A DNA stretch of 64,000 nt from contig NW_019774736.1 in the NCBI RefSeq assembly GCF_001039355.2, forward strand, positions 1,132,501 to 1,196,500, read 5' to 3'. Shown piece by piece: positions 11,201 through 23,115 of this stretch. The notes under the pieces were generated by a model. It saw only the letters and a program-made list of their open reading frames with translations, had not been told where the DNA came from and did not search any database. Position 1 is the stretch's first letter, and each line of letters starts with the position of its first letter. The stretch is from Lingula anatina. Taxonomy: Eukaryota > Brachiopoda > Lingulata > Lingulida > Lingulidae. The translations under genes were made by a program, and so were the position numbers.

Positions 11201-14200
11201 ATAATGTGGCACTGTATGCTCAGAAGTATGATGAAGAATTCTGTAACCACTTACCTAAGTTTGTGGACACCATATGGCATTTGCTGGTAACCACTGGACA
11301 AGAGGTTAAATACGATTTGGTAAGACAAGCCAAAAAATGATTAAAGAAAGAAATTGTTTTTCTTTATTTCACATAACATGTCTTAACTGTCAGATTATTT
11401 TCTGTATAGAAAAATTTAAGTTCAATTCATACGTGAAATTTTCAATCATGCAACTGGTTGTGTACCTTAATATCATTATGGTGCATTTAAACATGGTTAA
11501 TTTCTTATTTATCAATTTGCTGTTTGATAAACTTAATTTCTTTGTCCAATATGAATGCATAGATACCTGTCTTATTTTCAAGAATTTCATCAAGAATTTC
11601 ATCAATTACTCTTTAGCTGGTCAGTAATGCTATCCAGTTTTTGGCATCTGTGGCTGAGCGACCAGGCTACAAAAGTTTATTTCAAGCCACCGAGACTCTC
11701 CATAGCATCTGTGAAAAGGTGATTGTGCCAAACATGCAGTTTAGAGGTAAGGTGTTTACAAATACATTGTGTTTTCATTTATTTGCAGTTTAGAAAATAA
11801 GGAGAAAGTGTGTGGAATCAAGAATATAAATGAATAGTATCATAGATATGTGTCTTTAATTGGAATTGTTTTCTGGCAATGCCTGAGTGCTGAATTGTGG
11901 TTCAGGTCTTAAGAAGCTGTATAGTTATTGGATTTTTACTTAACATATAAGAATGACATGTCTTCCTTGCAGCGGCTGATGAAGAGACCTTTGAGGACAA
12001 TCCTGAAGAATACATAAGGAGAGACATAGAGGGTTCAGGTGTGTGTGTGTGTGTGTGGGGGGGGGATACCATAGCAGTTTTGTAAGTGAGTGTGAGCCGA
12101 GTTTTCAGCACTGTGACATCTTAAGGGTGGCTGTGTTTGTTGGTAACATGATAGTGTAAAAAGGTTGGCAAAGCTGTTGCAGTACTTAAATTTGGCACTT
12201 TGATACCAGATGCAGTTTTAACAATTGCCTTGTGGTGTGATTAAAGATTTTGTTCAGACAGCGAAATGACAGTGTGAAATATGAGAAAACATGCATGCAT
12301 AAAATTACTGTCAGCCTTGGTATGCAAAATATTTTTAAAAAACGTCTTTCAGATATTGATACAAGGAGAAGAGCTGCATGTGACCTCGTTAAGGCTTTGA
12401 GTAAAAATTTTGAAGGCCCAGTTATTCAGAACTTCTCACAATATGTACAGGCCATGTTATTGGTAAGTGAAATAATCGTGCAAGTTATCAGTGCAGTAGG
12501 CAAATAAATCACAAAGTGCTCTGTATTTTTTTTTTTCATGAAATTCAAAGTACGGTTTTTGAATAGATATTAATGAGTTCCGCCTAATTCTATATTTTCT
12601 TTTGTAATCAGGAATATGCTAAAAATCCAGCTACCAATTGGAAGAATAAAGATGTTGCGATTTACCTAGTGACCTCACTAGCTGCCAAGGCACAGACACA
12701 AAAAGTATGTATTGCACTACCATTTTTCAAACACTTTTCGGGGCTTGTTCCTCTTTTTTTTCTATTCAACTTGTAGGCAGTCTCCCCTTTTAACTAAAAA
12801 TGTGCAGCTATGTTTCCTGAGAGAGAGAGAGAGAGAGAGAGATGTTGGTTGTGCTTTATAGAGATACAGATTGTTATGAATAATTTTGAGAAATAGATAT
12901 TGATGTTGGTCTACAGATTCATTCAGGAATTTCATGGTGATTTTACTGTTTCTTCCAGCATGGAATAACTCAGACCAGTGAACTAGTCAATGTCAATGAT
13001 TTCTTCAATGCCCATGTTGTACCGGACCTCCAGTCTCCAAATGGTAAGTTTTATCATCAGTTGTATGTCAGTTAATATGGACTTGGCTTTTGAAATATTG
13101 TTTTTTCTTGTATATCATGAGGGGGGTTGGGGGCATACTTATTAACGGTCATATCACTGAATATTTATTAATCACAAAGCATAGCTCTTTAATTTAAAAC
13201 TGTTCTGTTTTAGTGAATGAATTTCCAGTTTTGAAAGCTGATGCTATCAAATATGTGATGACTTTCCGTAATCAGGTGAGTGTTAAGAAGATGTAGGTGT
13301 GAAATACAAACTCAGAGTTTGAAGAAAATTTTGATTTGTGGAAAAAAAAATTCAACGAAGCAGAAACATTTTGAATATTTTTTGTACCTTTTTTTAGTAT
13401 CTATAGTTTTGAAAGGATATGATGTAGGCAGTCCCTGTAATTATTCCCTTGTTTTACCAAGCTCCCTGTAGACAGCATCATAGCCTGTGTTCCTCTGCTA
13501 GTGAACCACTTACTGGATAACAGTCAGGTCTGCCACACCTATGCTGCACTGGCCCTGGAGAGGATCTTCACAGTCAGACATCCACAGGGAGGTGCCGCGT
13601 AAGTAATTTCCTTGAATCATCTGTTTGGCTTACACATCGTATGGTCTGGTTTCATTCCTAAGGAACATCTTTTGGTACAACAATACTTTTGGTCATTTTT
13701 GCTTCATCACACTCTTGAAACCCCTCAAAATGAAAAAGGTGCACAATTTGTTTTCTAAGTAACAATATTTCAGTGACTGGTATCATTCAATATTGTTCAT
13801 TATTTTAATTTTTGAACATTAATTGCAAATTTCATTTAGTAGTTGGATCTTCGAATAACTGTGCCTTTCTTCGACCAGCTTTGATCTATCATTTTTGTAT
13901 TTGACAGATTGGTAGACATTAAGAAATTTGAGCAAGGAAACAAATAAATAAATAAATAAAGAAAGAAAGAAATAGACATATCTATTTAGAGAAAGGAATG
14001 TGTTAAGGTTTTAATAGGCATCACGTAGTTGAATGTCTTTACATGAACTTCACTTAGCCTCTAGGTTTCGGAAAGTTTCACTGTAAATTTTTTTCTTGCA
14101 GAATCACAAAATCAAAGATGGAAGGCCATGTGGAAGTTTTACTGGTGAATTTGTTTAAGGCTTTGGAACATGAAGGGTCCTCAGAGAATGAGTATGTGAT

Positions 14201-17200
14201 GAAAGGTGAGGTCATTTTACGGAGCATATTTTGGTTTCTATCATGTTAGCCTGTGAGTATAATGTTTTTTGTTTGTCTATTGTTTTAACAAGTATTTGGT
14301 ATTTGGTGGTCTTTGATAGTTAGAAGTTTTAATATAAATGGGATAAAAGAAATATTTAAGATCTTGAACATTGGATTATATTTAAGCCATCATGAGAAGT
14401 TTCTCCATGCTACAAGATGGTATTCTGCCATATGTTGGAACATTAATTGGCAAGTTGACAGAAAAACTGATAGCAGTAAGCAAGGTAAGTCTGTTTTGGT
14501 ATCATGATGATAAACAAACCTCAGGCCAAGGAAGTAAAATATATGAAGTTGACCTATGTACAACTCTGATAAAGTTCTTTTTAAATGCATATGTGTAGGG
14601 GGTTTAAAAGATCATTGGTTTTCTTGTGATGCCGTCAGTTCACACCAGTCTTGTTTATTATTTTGAGAATAAATGTGTAGTTCTCTGCCAAATTTATCAC
14701 TGCCATCAGTTTGTGGTTAGATGCACTTTTGTTATTTTGGATATTCCATCTGTAATTGGCTTCAGAGAGGGGTACACCCATGCCTTTGTCATAGCTGATT
14801 GATTGTTGAAATGCTGCGATTCATTATTTATTTTATCCTATGGTTATTTTGCCTTACTTGAATAAGCTTCTGGTTCTTGATTTAATAAGTATTAATCCTT
14901 TCTTTAAATTGTTAGTCTAATGAAAATATCAGGAGCTTTAAAAATGTGTTCTTCCTGTCCAGCACAGTGCAGTTAATTAAAATGAGTAAAAAACATTAAA
15001 AAATATATTTATATATTTCTGTAAGATGAAACTTTGAATTTCAGTTTTGTAGTAGGATTCAGGATTTTTTTGTTTCTATTTGCCTTTTACGTTTTAAGGG
15101 CAAAGAAATTTTGAAATATTAATCACTTACATAATAATTGAAAAGAATTCATAGTTGAATGAATATGAATATTTTTCAGAATCCCAGTAAACCGCACTTC
15201 AACCACTATCTGTTTGAAAGTATCTGTATAGCCATCAGATCCACCTGTAAAGCAGACCTCCAGGCTGTCACCAGCTTTGAGAGTGGATTGTTTCCTCCTT
15301 TTCAAGCAATTCTACAACAAGATGTGCAAGGTAGGTGGGACCTTGTGTTAGAGACTGAGTTTTTTTTTCACCTGATCATGGACATGAGAAATTTTTGTTT
15401 CTTTTCAGTTCAAAAATGGGTTTTAAGTCAAAATATTTAGAAAATAATCTATTCTCTCTCTGCAACAGAATTTTTTAAATAAGTAGATTATACTTATAAA
15501 ACAAAATTGCAATTTTTTAAATAACTTTTTGAATTTTGCATATTGACATGAAAATCTCTGCTATCTACAGAGTGAGGTTCAAGCTGAATGTAAAATCAGT
15601 ACTGTGTGACCAAAAACACCAGTTAGATATCATCAAATATGTGATCAAAAGGTCAGTGGGGTTGTGTGACCCACCAGTGATTATTGAAAACTTACTGTCT
15701 TCTATTTGTTTGTTCTAGAGTTCATACCATATGTGTTCCAAATTTTATCTCTGTTACTGGAGATGCACGTAGATAGTATTCCTGAGTCTTACATGGCCCT
15801 GTTCCCCCACCTCCTGACACCTGTACTGTGGGAGAGACCAGGCAACATACCTCCTCTTGTCAGACTACTGCAGGCCTATATAGAGAAAGGATCAAGGTCT
15901 ATTGGAGCTGAAAAAGTAGTGAGTGCTGTTAAATGATAGCTATTGTTGACCTTGATAAAATGTAGCTGTTTTTTTTTTTTTTTTTTTTTTTCAGTAGCAA
16001 AGCAGCAGTCAATAAGGATTATTTCGCAATTGGATGACAAACTTTGATTTTTAATTCCCTGATATCAAATAAGAAAAGATGTCAAAATTTTTGTTAAGAC
16101 AGATGAAGCTGAAGTTTTACTTTGCTAGTAAAACAATGTGTTAAAGACCAAGTAGTTAACTGTTTGCAGTTTAAAAAAGTGGAAATGGTCTTTCTTTATT
16201 TCAGAACGGCCTCTTGGGCATATTTCAGAAGTTGATTGCTTCAAAATCTAATGACCATGAAGGTTTTTATTTGATCAACAGTATTATTCAACATATACCA
16301 GCGTAAGTCATTTGGCAATAAACTCTTAATTCAGTAATTACTTAATATCATAAGCTTGACTGTGTACTGTATAAGAAACTTTTTTTTCTGTTGGAATTAA
16401 AGATGTAATAATAAATTATTTGATCAATGTTTTGTCTTTAATAATGATAAAATCATTTTTTATATATTCAAGTGCCTGTACATATTCTGACTGGTCTGTT
16501 TGTCCATGTCGTCACTGTTGCTATCCGACACATGATGTTTGCCCCATAACTGCCAAACCATATTTTTGTTTTACTTTCAATTTAGTGGTTTTGTTTGGCA
16601 AAGAGGCAGATTGCTTTTGAAAATCGGCATGATTGTTTTACATTTACTGCAATTACTGTTCGACACATGATGTTTGACCCATAACTGCCAAACCGTATTT
16701 TTGTTTTACTTTCAATTTAGTGGTTTTGTTTGGCAAAGAGGCAGATAGCTTTCCAAAATCGGCATGATTGTTTTACATTTACGGCAATTACCCCCCTCCC
16801 CCTTTTTTTTCACATAGCATTTTCAGCGGCTTTTATATCCCATGGAACTCAACTGAATCACTTGCTAGTTTTTCAATGTCCATTTTACCTGTAGTAAATA
16901 ATGTAAGAGGGTAAGAATGCTGTTTTAAAGCATTTTGTAACTTAGCATCACAATTTGCCAAAACATTATTTGGTGCACTTTTTTCTGCGTAATGTCTGAC
17001 ATTTGTCAGTATGTTTCAAGTGCTGGATGTAAATGCAATTTTCAGTTCTTTGCTCAACATACTGGGCACGTGTTTGATGTTGAATTTGAAGGAGATCTTG
17101 TTTTTTTTAAAGTGTTTGATGTTGTGAAAGTGCTGTTTTTGTGTATTATTTCCAAATAAAACCATTTTGTATGCCCGTTTAAAGGTTTTATCTTTTTATA

Positions 17201-19131
17201 ATTAGTGTGTTGCAAAATACATTGTTCTTTTTATTTTCAGTGATGTGTTATCTCAGTACATGAAACAGGTCTTTGTGTTATTGTTCCAAAGGTTACAAAG
17301 TTCTAAAACAACTAAATATGTCAAAAGTAAGTTCCAGAGAAAATTATAAAATATTATATCTCTCAAAAGTGGTTTAAGCACCAGTCAGGGTTGTACGTAA
17401 TTTTATACTTTCATTTACATTAAAGAAAGTACATTTAAAAGCATTGGCAGTAGACTTTACACAGTTCATGTATTATCAGCATCATCTTCTGGTTGGTAAA
17501 ATATAATATTACACATTGTATTTTAGGTTTATTGGTGTTTTTCTGCTTGTATGCCATTCAGTTCACTGCTAACACTTTGATCGAGATGGTGGATGGAATT
17601 CAACCCAAGTAGGTATAAAGTAGTGCAAAGCTCTGATGTTTTATATGTTTCTATATTTTTGTCACTTTTTATGTTATATATTACAGGGATTATATTTACA
17701 GCATTGGATTACATTACTGAAACTGAACTTACACGTACTTTCAAGTACAGGAATCACTTAGAATGATAGCAGTGATTTGTGCACTGCCATTGAGTTTTTG
17801 ACTTGGTCAATGCAAGTGTTGGTGTAATTGTTCTAAAAATAAGTGTTTACTCTTCAGAATGTTTGGAATGGTAGTAGAACGACTGTTTGTCCTGGATGTG
17901 CAGAAGGTGTCTGGTTCTATTGAGAGAAAGATCTGTGCTGTGGGGATCACAAAAATGCTCACAGAGGCTCCCGCCATGATAGAAGGAGAATATTCAAGGT
18001 TTTGGTGAGTAACTTGCCCTATAGAATAATTTGCACTAGTGGAGCTGATTGAATCTGTGCATGGTCATTAATTTTTTGGAGATTAACAACAGGTGGTTTC
18101 TGTGATTTTAGGAAATGTGATTTGATATTTTTTATGTTGCAATTTGATTACATACAAAAAATCGAAATATGCAAGATATATTTTAAATGTTGTTTTGGGG
18201 TGAAAGAAAGTAGTAGTATACCATTGACCTTCATTTCTTTTTCAGGGCTCCTTTGCTGCAAGCCTTGATAGGATTGTTTGAACTCCCTGAAGATGATACA
18301 ATTCCAGAGGATGAACATTTCATTGAAATAGAGGAAACACCAGGTATGATGTTGTGGAAGCTCATCTGTATTCACTTCAGTTCAAATGTAAACTCTAGTC
18401 CTTGTGTAAATATTACTAAGCATGGATTTCAGAGTGACTCAGATGCAGTCTTAAAGGTAAGTGAAAGGACGGATTTGAAATCTATAAAGTTGGCTTGTGG
18501 AAAAAAAGAGCTTATGGAAAAACTACAACTTGTTTTGGGAATTCTTACACAGTGTATTTTATAGCAGCATTGTTGAAGAGTACAAAATATGCTAAGATGT
18601 TATAATTAAATCCTTTAATTAAATTTAATTAAAATGTCAATGAGTAATAATAATTTGTGTCCTTTTGTGTCCAGGTTATCAGACTGCATACTCACAGCTG
18701 ATGTTTGCTGGCAAGAAGGAGAATGACCCTGTGGCTGCTGTACCTGATGCTAAGATTCACCTAGCACAAAGTCTATATAAACTGTCGGCAGGACACCCGG
18801 GAAGGGTAAGTGTGTGTGTGCATGGGTATGTGGGGGGTATTGCACATAGTTTGTAGAAGCCATCTGCTAAAGGTAAAAGCAGATAAAGATGAACTGTAGT
18901 AGGTGAATTGAATTTGTTGGCTCGAAATAATTCATTCCATAAACAAACATGTAGGTTAGCATATAAATTGCTGTTTATTTGTTTTATGACTTTTTTGTTC
19001 TGTAAAAATGGAGCTTGTTTTCTTGCCCTCTACTGTTTCAGCTATTGCCTATGATCAGCACAGGCCTTCAAGCAGATGCATCCACCTTCTTACAACAATA
19101 CCTGCAAGCTGCTGGAGTGACATTAGTCTGA
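8203..19131 (+). CDS. CSE1L: Exportin-2 / CAS (chromosome segregation 1-like), complete, 26 coding exons
   Basis: Exports importin-alpha from nucleus to cytoplasm in a complex with RanGTP, so that importin-alpha can be reused. Coding exons: 8203-8287, 8930-9075, 9200-9301, 9478-9623, 9845-9935, 10305-10412, 10817-10909, 11152-11319, 11617-11746, 11973-12038, 12353-12462, 12612-12704, 12959-13043, 13214-13275, 13462-13598, 14102-14205, 14387-14484, 15180-15330, 15719-15918, 16205-16302, 17241-17326, 17527-17608, 17858-18004, 18246-18343, 18675-18805, 19042-19131. All are GT-AG and phases match throughout, giving 2907 nt, i.e. 968 residues plus TGA; the human protein has 971. The importin-beta-like N-terminal domain is about residues 29-102 (AEKFLES, NYIKRNW), the Cse1 HEAT-repeat domain about 155-530 (TTGQEVKYDL, QTQKHGITQ), and the CAS/CSE1 C-terminal domain follows (PSKPHFNHY, ALFPHLL, ELPEDDTIP). 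Residues 357-379 are an acidic stretch encoded by the small 66-nt exon, matching the HEAT-8 insertion region. No frameshift or missing segment is seen. Confidence 0.97.
8380..8627. mobile_element. MITE-like foldback element, family A, full length
   Basis: Imperfect inverted repeat within CSE1L intron 2. The left end begins GGGCTCATTCCCAT and the right end is its near complement (GGAATGAACCC); the arms extend about 95 bases around a short loop. It is flanked on both sides by TAA (8377-8379 and 8628-8630), which fits a 3-bp target-site duplication of the PIF/Harbinger type (TWA). No transposase is encoded. Related copies or fragments lie at 34095, 44870 and 49779 in this window. Confidence 0.75.
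8632..8710. repeat. Degenerate extra arm of family A foldback element
   Basis: Directly after the full element, this stretch resembles its left arm again (TTCACAATGAAAGT near the start, then ACTGAATGCAGTCAGAT), with more mismatches. It may be an older truncated insertion into which, or beside which, the newer one landed. Confidence 0.4.
12039..12065 (+). repeat. GT microsatellite plus G-run forming the donor of a CSE1L intron
   Basis: The 5' splice site after the exon 11973-12038 is itself the first unit of a GT tract of about nine repeats, followed by about nine G. The donor therefore reads GTGTGT and not GTRAGT, a weak match to U1 snRNA. Confidence 0.85.
12819..12841. repeat. (GA)n microsatellite in a CSE1L intron
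   Basis: Perfect GA dinucleotide tract of about 23 bases, intronic. Confidence 0.9.
13942..13975. repeat. AAAT/AAAG tetranucleotide tract in a CSE1L intron
   Basis: Several AAAT units change into AAAG units. Simple repeat, intronic. Confidence 0.8.
15970..15992. repeat. Poly(T) tract in a CSE1L intron
   Basis: Uninterrupted T run of about 23 bases shortly after the donor at 15919 and about 210 bases before the next acceptor; too far upstream to be the polypyrimidine tract of that acceptor. Confidence 0.9.
16526..16790. repeat. Tandem duplication, 135-bp unit, in a CSE1L intron
   Basis: Two adjacent copies (16526-16660 and 16661 to about 16790) both start CGACACATGATGTTTG and both end with GGCATGATTGTTTTACATTT. 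They differ by only a few bases, so the duplication is recent. Confidence 0.9.
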
Positions 19132-20103
19132 GTACTGGAAGTAAACTGGCTGGATCAGACAGCACTATTACTGATCTCTTACCCTTGACAGTAGAAAAAA
19201 GACAGCAAAGAGCAAAACATATTGCAATGATCCCACTCCATGTGTGATACGTTGGCCTGTAAATTTGACTCTCATGGCACTGTAGAACATGATATTGAAA
19301 AACTGGACTTTGTGTGGTGCTCCTGTTTTAAGAACAGTAAATTTTTGGTGACAGTTCCCTTTGTTGCTGGGTGAAGATTACTGTTGAGAATGAAGACAAA
19401 ACATATTGTACAATTGCCAATAAATGTGGATGGGAGGGGGGTGGGTAGGTGATGCTTGTAAATCATGGAAGTACATATTTTCACTTCAACATAGAAGTAG
19501 GTGGTTAGGAGGGCAGGGAACAGGTCATGTCAAAGAATGCACGTCTCTCAGCTGTGTAAGTTATTTGATAAATGCGACTTATACTTGTTCATTATTACCT
19601 GCTTCATAGCTCTTGAAATTATTCTTTTATCCTATCAAGACAAATGATTTTATCCAAGGAGTAAAGTGGAACATCTCCTTTGGGATAGGAAATGAAACAA
19701 ATTAAGTTTAATGCTTAAGTATGTATAAAACTTGTACTGAAGGGTGAATATGGAACTTTGTAGACATTAAGAATTGATTAATAAGATAATGCTTAGAATT
19801 GCACTATTGATGGGCTGGGCCAAAGGCTTACCTAACATGTAAAGGATAGTTCAAATGTTACTACTTGTAAGCTCACAGAATTGGAAGAATGTGATCAGAC
19901 TCAACAACTGTGCATTTTGAAAAAAAGTTAACAGAAACTTGTATATTTTTGGTACCTTATCATTTACAGCATATGCCATAATAAAATTCTTCCAGTTTTG
20001 TTGCATGTAATGCATATTGTAATCAAATTTGCACACTGCATATTGTGAATATATTGCAAGATATTTACAATGTAAAGAGCCCAGAGATGTGGTGTGAAAT
20101 AAA
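19132..20103 (+). other. CSE1L: 3' UTR of CSE1L with two poly(A) signals
   Basis: Non-coding sequence after the CSE1L stop. AATAAA occurs at 19419-19424 and at 20098-20103, so short and long 3' ends of about 0.3 kb and about 1 kb are possible. The distal signal lies only about 120 bases from the presumed poly(A) signal of OST4 on the other strand, so the two genes are tail-to-tail. Confidence 0.65.
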
Positions 20104-20222
20104 TTTGATCTGTTTCTACACGTGACTGATCTTTGGTTTTTGACAGCCATTTGCTAACCAGGATAAAAGAAGATCATCATATTGTGCACAACAGAAAAAC
20201 AAGACTAGTGGACAAATATACA

Positions 20223-20228
20223 TTTATT
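20223..20228 (-). terminator. OST4: Probable poly(A) signal of OST4
   Basis: TTTATT on the plus strand reads AATAAA on the minus strand. It is about 0.8 kb beyond the stop codon of the left OST4 copy, with no other gene between. Confidence 0.45.
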
Positions 20229-21040
20229 TTCATGACATTTTCTTTAATATTCACAATTTACACAATTCTTGGCATGATTGAAATGTCATTCTTCTACATA
20301 ATGCTTGGTCCTTGTAAACACTTCTTTGGTTGACCTTTTATGTTCAATTGATTATAGACCTTCATTTCACTTCACTTGGAATCTAGCTTGAAAGTCTGTA
20401 CCATAATCGGAAGGACTCAAATGACGCTCTGGTCATAAATTACCTGAAAATAAGTAAATGATATTCAAAATTGTTGATAAATTGGTACAAACAAAAAGTG
20501 AGAGCCAATATTCACATTTTCTGACTCTTCTGGACCTAAATGATGTTATCTCCAGAACATATAAAATGTCAAATAGCAGAGTTACATATAGAAATGATAG
20601 AAACCGTCTTAGCACTATATCAAAACACTGGGATATAGGAGTATATCTGGACTTTTCCCATCCAATAAATTTTCCTACATGTGAATCATTGCTTGACCTG
20701 AATTTGGATTTGATGTGTTATATCATTTCTAATTGACAAGTAATTTAGTTCTCAATGACTGAGCAGTCACTTAAACCACCATGTCTTCCTGTAAATTTTC
20801 AGAAAAAAATACTGTCATCAGCATTTGAATGATTGTATTAAACCTCAGGTCTGCACGGGGAAAGATTAGTAGTTTTGCAGGATATGTAAACAGAAAATAT
20901 GACTTTGTTATATTTTCATATTGTGATGATATACCTAAATAACATTGGAATGTCAAAATTTTACATCAATGTACATTACTGCCTTAAAAAATACTTAAAA
21001 TATAATGGCACTAAACTTACTTTCCAATTTCTCCAGGTTT

Positions 21041-21154
21041 CTATTCATGTTTCTTCGGGTTGTTCACAGAAATGTAATGGTACAGCACTACCAACAGGAA
21101 CAGGGTGACACCAAGTATATTGGCAAAGATAGCTAGCTGAATGTCAGTAACCAT
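21041..21154 (-). CDS. OST4: Oligosaccharyltransferase subunit OST4 (left copy)
   Basis: Mini-subunit of the ER oligosaccharyltransferase that transfers glycan to Asn-x-Ser/Thr; it packs against the STT3 catalytic subunit. The intact frame of 37 residues equals the human length. It starts [16 protein letters not shown], continues as a single transmembrane helix (about residues 8-28, [11 protein letters not shown]) and ends VNNPKKHE, all typical of OST4. On the minus strand the ATG is preceded after one base by TTTTTCAG, so this coding exon is joined to a non-coding leader exon. The frame is too short for most ORF cut-offs. A second copy with the same protein lies 756 bases to the right; see the duplication entry. 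Confidence 0.93.
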   Translation of the reverse strand: MVTDIQLAIFANILGVTLFLLVVLYHYISVNNPKKHE

Positions 21155-21796
21155 CCTGAAAAATACCAGAAAATATCTGAAAATACCCTTGACACGTTCC
21201 GTCTCTGTAAAATCAGCAGAGCATCGACTGTAGTCTGCAGCAAAATAATTATGAAATGGACTATGATATTTTTAATAGGGTGAAAAACTCTACCAAGATG
21301 CAGTTTTAACACTAGTCCCAGTCCCATGCAGAATATCAGTAAATTTTAAGCCAAGCAAAGAATTTTTTGTAAATTTGTTCAGCTACTGTACTGTCGGTCA
21401 CAAATCGCTATGATACGCGGCTATGTATCATTGCTTGGTCACTTATCTTGGAGCCTGATACCCTTAAGTTAAGTACCAACGACCTACTACATCGGAGGCG
21501 AACACTCCACCGGTAGATGTAAAACTCNTGGGGTGCATGTCTTCCTGTAAATTTTCAGAAAAAAATACTGTCATCAGCATTTGAATGATTGTATTAAACC
21601 TCAGGTCTGCACGGGGAAAGATTAGTAGTTTTGCAGGATATGTAAACAGAAAATATGACTTTGTTATATTTTCATATTGTGATGATATACCTAAATAACA
21701 TTGGAATGTCAAAATTTTACATCAATGTACATAACTGCCTTAAAAAATACTTAAAATATAATGGCACTAAACTTACTTTCCAATTTCTCCAGGTTT

Positions 21797-21910
21797 CTAT
21801 TCATGTTTCTTCGGGTTGTTCACAGAAATGTAATGGTACAGCACTACCAACAGGAACAGGGTGACACCAAGTATATTGGCAAAGATAGCTAGCTGAATGT
21901 CAGTAACCAT
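21797..21910 (-). CDS. OST4: Oligosaccharyltransferase subunit OST4 (right copy)
   Basis: Encodes the same 37 residues as the left copy, with the same acceptor just upstream. It is the copy nearer the presumed leader exon. Because the two copies belong to near-identical segments on either side of one N, I think the genome has one OST4 gene here and that the second copy is an assembly overlap. Confidence 0.85.
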   Translation of the reverse strand: MVTDIQLAIFANILGVTLFLLVVLYHYISVNNPKKHE

Positions 21911-22510
21911 CCTGAAAAATACCAGAAAATACCCTTGACACGTTCCGTCTCTGTAAAATCAGCAGAGCATCGACTGTAGTCTGCAGCAAAATAATTATGA
22001 AATGGACTATGATATTTTTAATAGGGTGAAAAACTCTACCAAGATGCAGTTTTAACACTAGTCCCAGTCCCATGCAGAATATCAGTAAATTTTAAGCCAA
22101 GCAAAGAATTTTTTGTAAATTTGTTCAGCTACTGTCGGTCACAAATCGCTATGATACGCGGCTATGTATCATTGCTTGGTCACTTATCTTGGAGCCTGAT
22201 ACCCTTAAGTTAAGTACCAACGACCTACTACATCGGAGGCAAACACTCCACCGGTAGATGTAAAACTCATAGACTCTACATGTCATATATTTTTCTAGTA
22301 TGCATTGCGATTTACCAAGTAATGTGTACATGCTCTGGTAAAGGCCACCGACACTCGCAGAGCAGCGCAGTGGACCCGTATACGGGTCAAATAGTAATTC
22401 GACTCTTCCGCTTACCAGCTTGTACTTTATTTGAAATCCTAGGGTTCTTGATCTTTATGCTATTCTATTTCTTGCTATTACGATTGAAGATTACCCAGAG
22501 CGCTACTCAC

Positions 22511-22690
22511 CTGGAATTTACCTGTGAAATCGACACGAAAGCAGACGTGTCTCCAAATATGGCTGACGTGAGATTTGGAGAGGTCAAACGAGATTTTAAA
22601 TAACCAATCGAAAGCGGAATTCCCTTCCATGTGACCTAACATGGAGGACAAAGAACCGTGGCGGGAGTGTCCCATGCTGGAAATAATGTT
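22511..22690 (-). promoter_or_regulatory. OST4: Presumed non-coding first exon and promoter of OST4
   Basis: On the minus strand CCAG is followed by GTGAGT (complement at 22505-22510), a consensus donor facing the OST4 acceptor. A second possible donor, GTAAAT, is just upstream (22516-22521). The surrounding 22.3-23.1 kb is richer in CpG than its neighbours, as expected for a housekeeping promoter. The transcription start is not visible. Confidence 0.45.
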
Positions 22691-23115
22691 TGAGTTTAAG
22701 AAAACAGATCATCAGAATACCAATTTATTCAAGGGCATTATTTCTGAACACATATTCAAGACACATGCAAAGTAATGAGGCGAGACGTTGCGACGATTGC
22801 AAGATTTCAGTGATGGAATGCGGGGACCTGTTGCGGTTTCTTTGTTGTTTTCAACTTACAATGTGTCATAACAAGCAAAGCAAATTTGCAATGTGGAATC
22901 GAAATATGCACGAGCTCCTGGATGTACATGACATTTGTGATTTTGAGCTCAAGCGATTTACTTTAACACGTCGATTTAGTTACAGTAACATTTTATGGGT
23001 AATAGAGGTCGTAAGATCACCGTATGGAGCGACTTCCGGGTGTAGGCGGAGGTGGAGGAGGGGATTGCGAAAGGCTACATCGCGGCATGCGAATAAACGA
23101 CGTTGCCTAAAGCAA
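22691..23115 (+). promoter_or_regulatory. CpG-containing zone, possible first exon of an unidentified plus-strand gene
   Basis: A locally GC- and CpG-richer stretch ends in GCAA followed by GTGAGAC at 23116, a fair donor. It could be the leader exon of a gene extending rightwards, divergent from OST4. The plus-strand frame 22690-23181 is open for 163 codons, but its translation resembles no domain I know and it runs across the candidate donor, so I do not call it a protein. Confidence 0.3.

Larger units (their letters stand above)
20781..22268. repeat. Near-identical 0.74-kb direct duplication flanking a single N
   Basis: Copy 1 is 20781-21527 and copy 2 is 21537-22268, with N at 21528 and eight unmatched bases after it. 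The copies differ by a 10-base and a 5-base indel and a few substitutions, at the level of allelic variation. Copy 1 ends exactly at the N. This is the signature of two overlapping contigs or haplotypes joined without merging. Confidence 0.9.
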
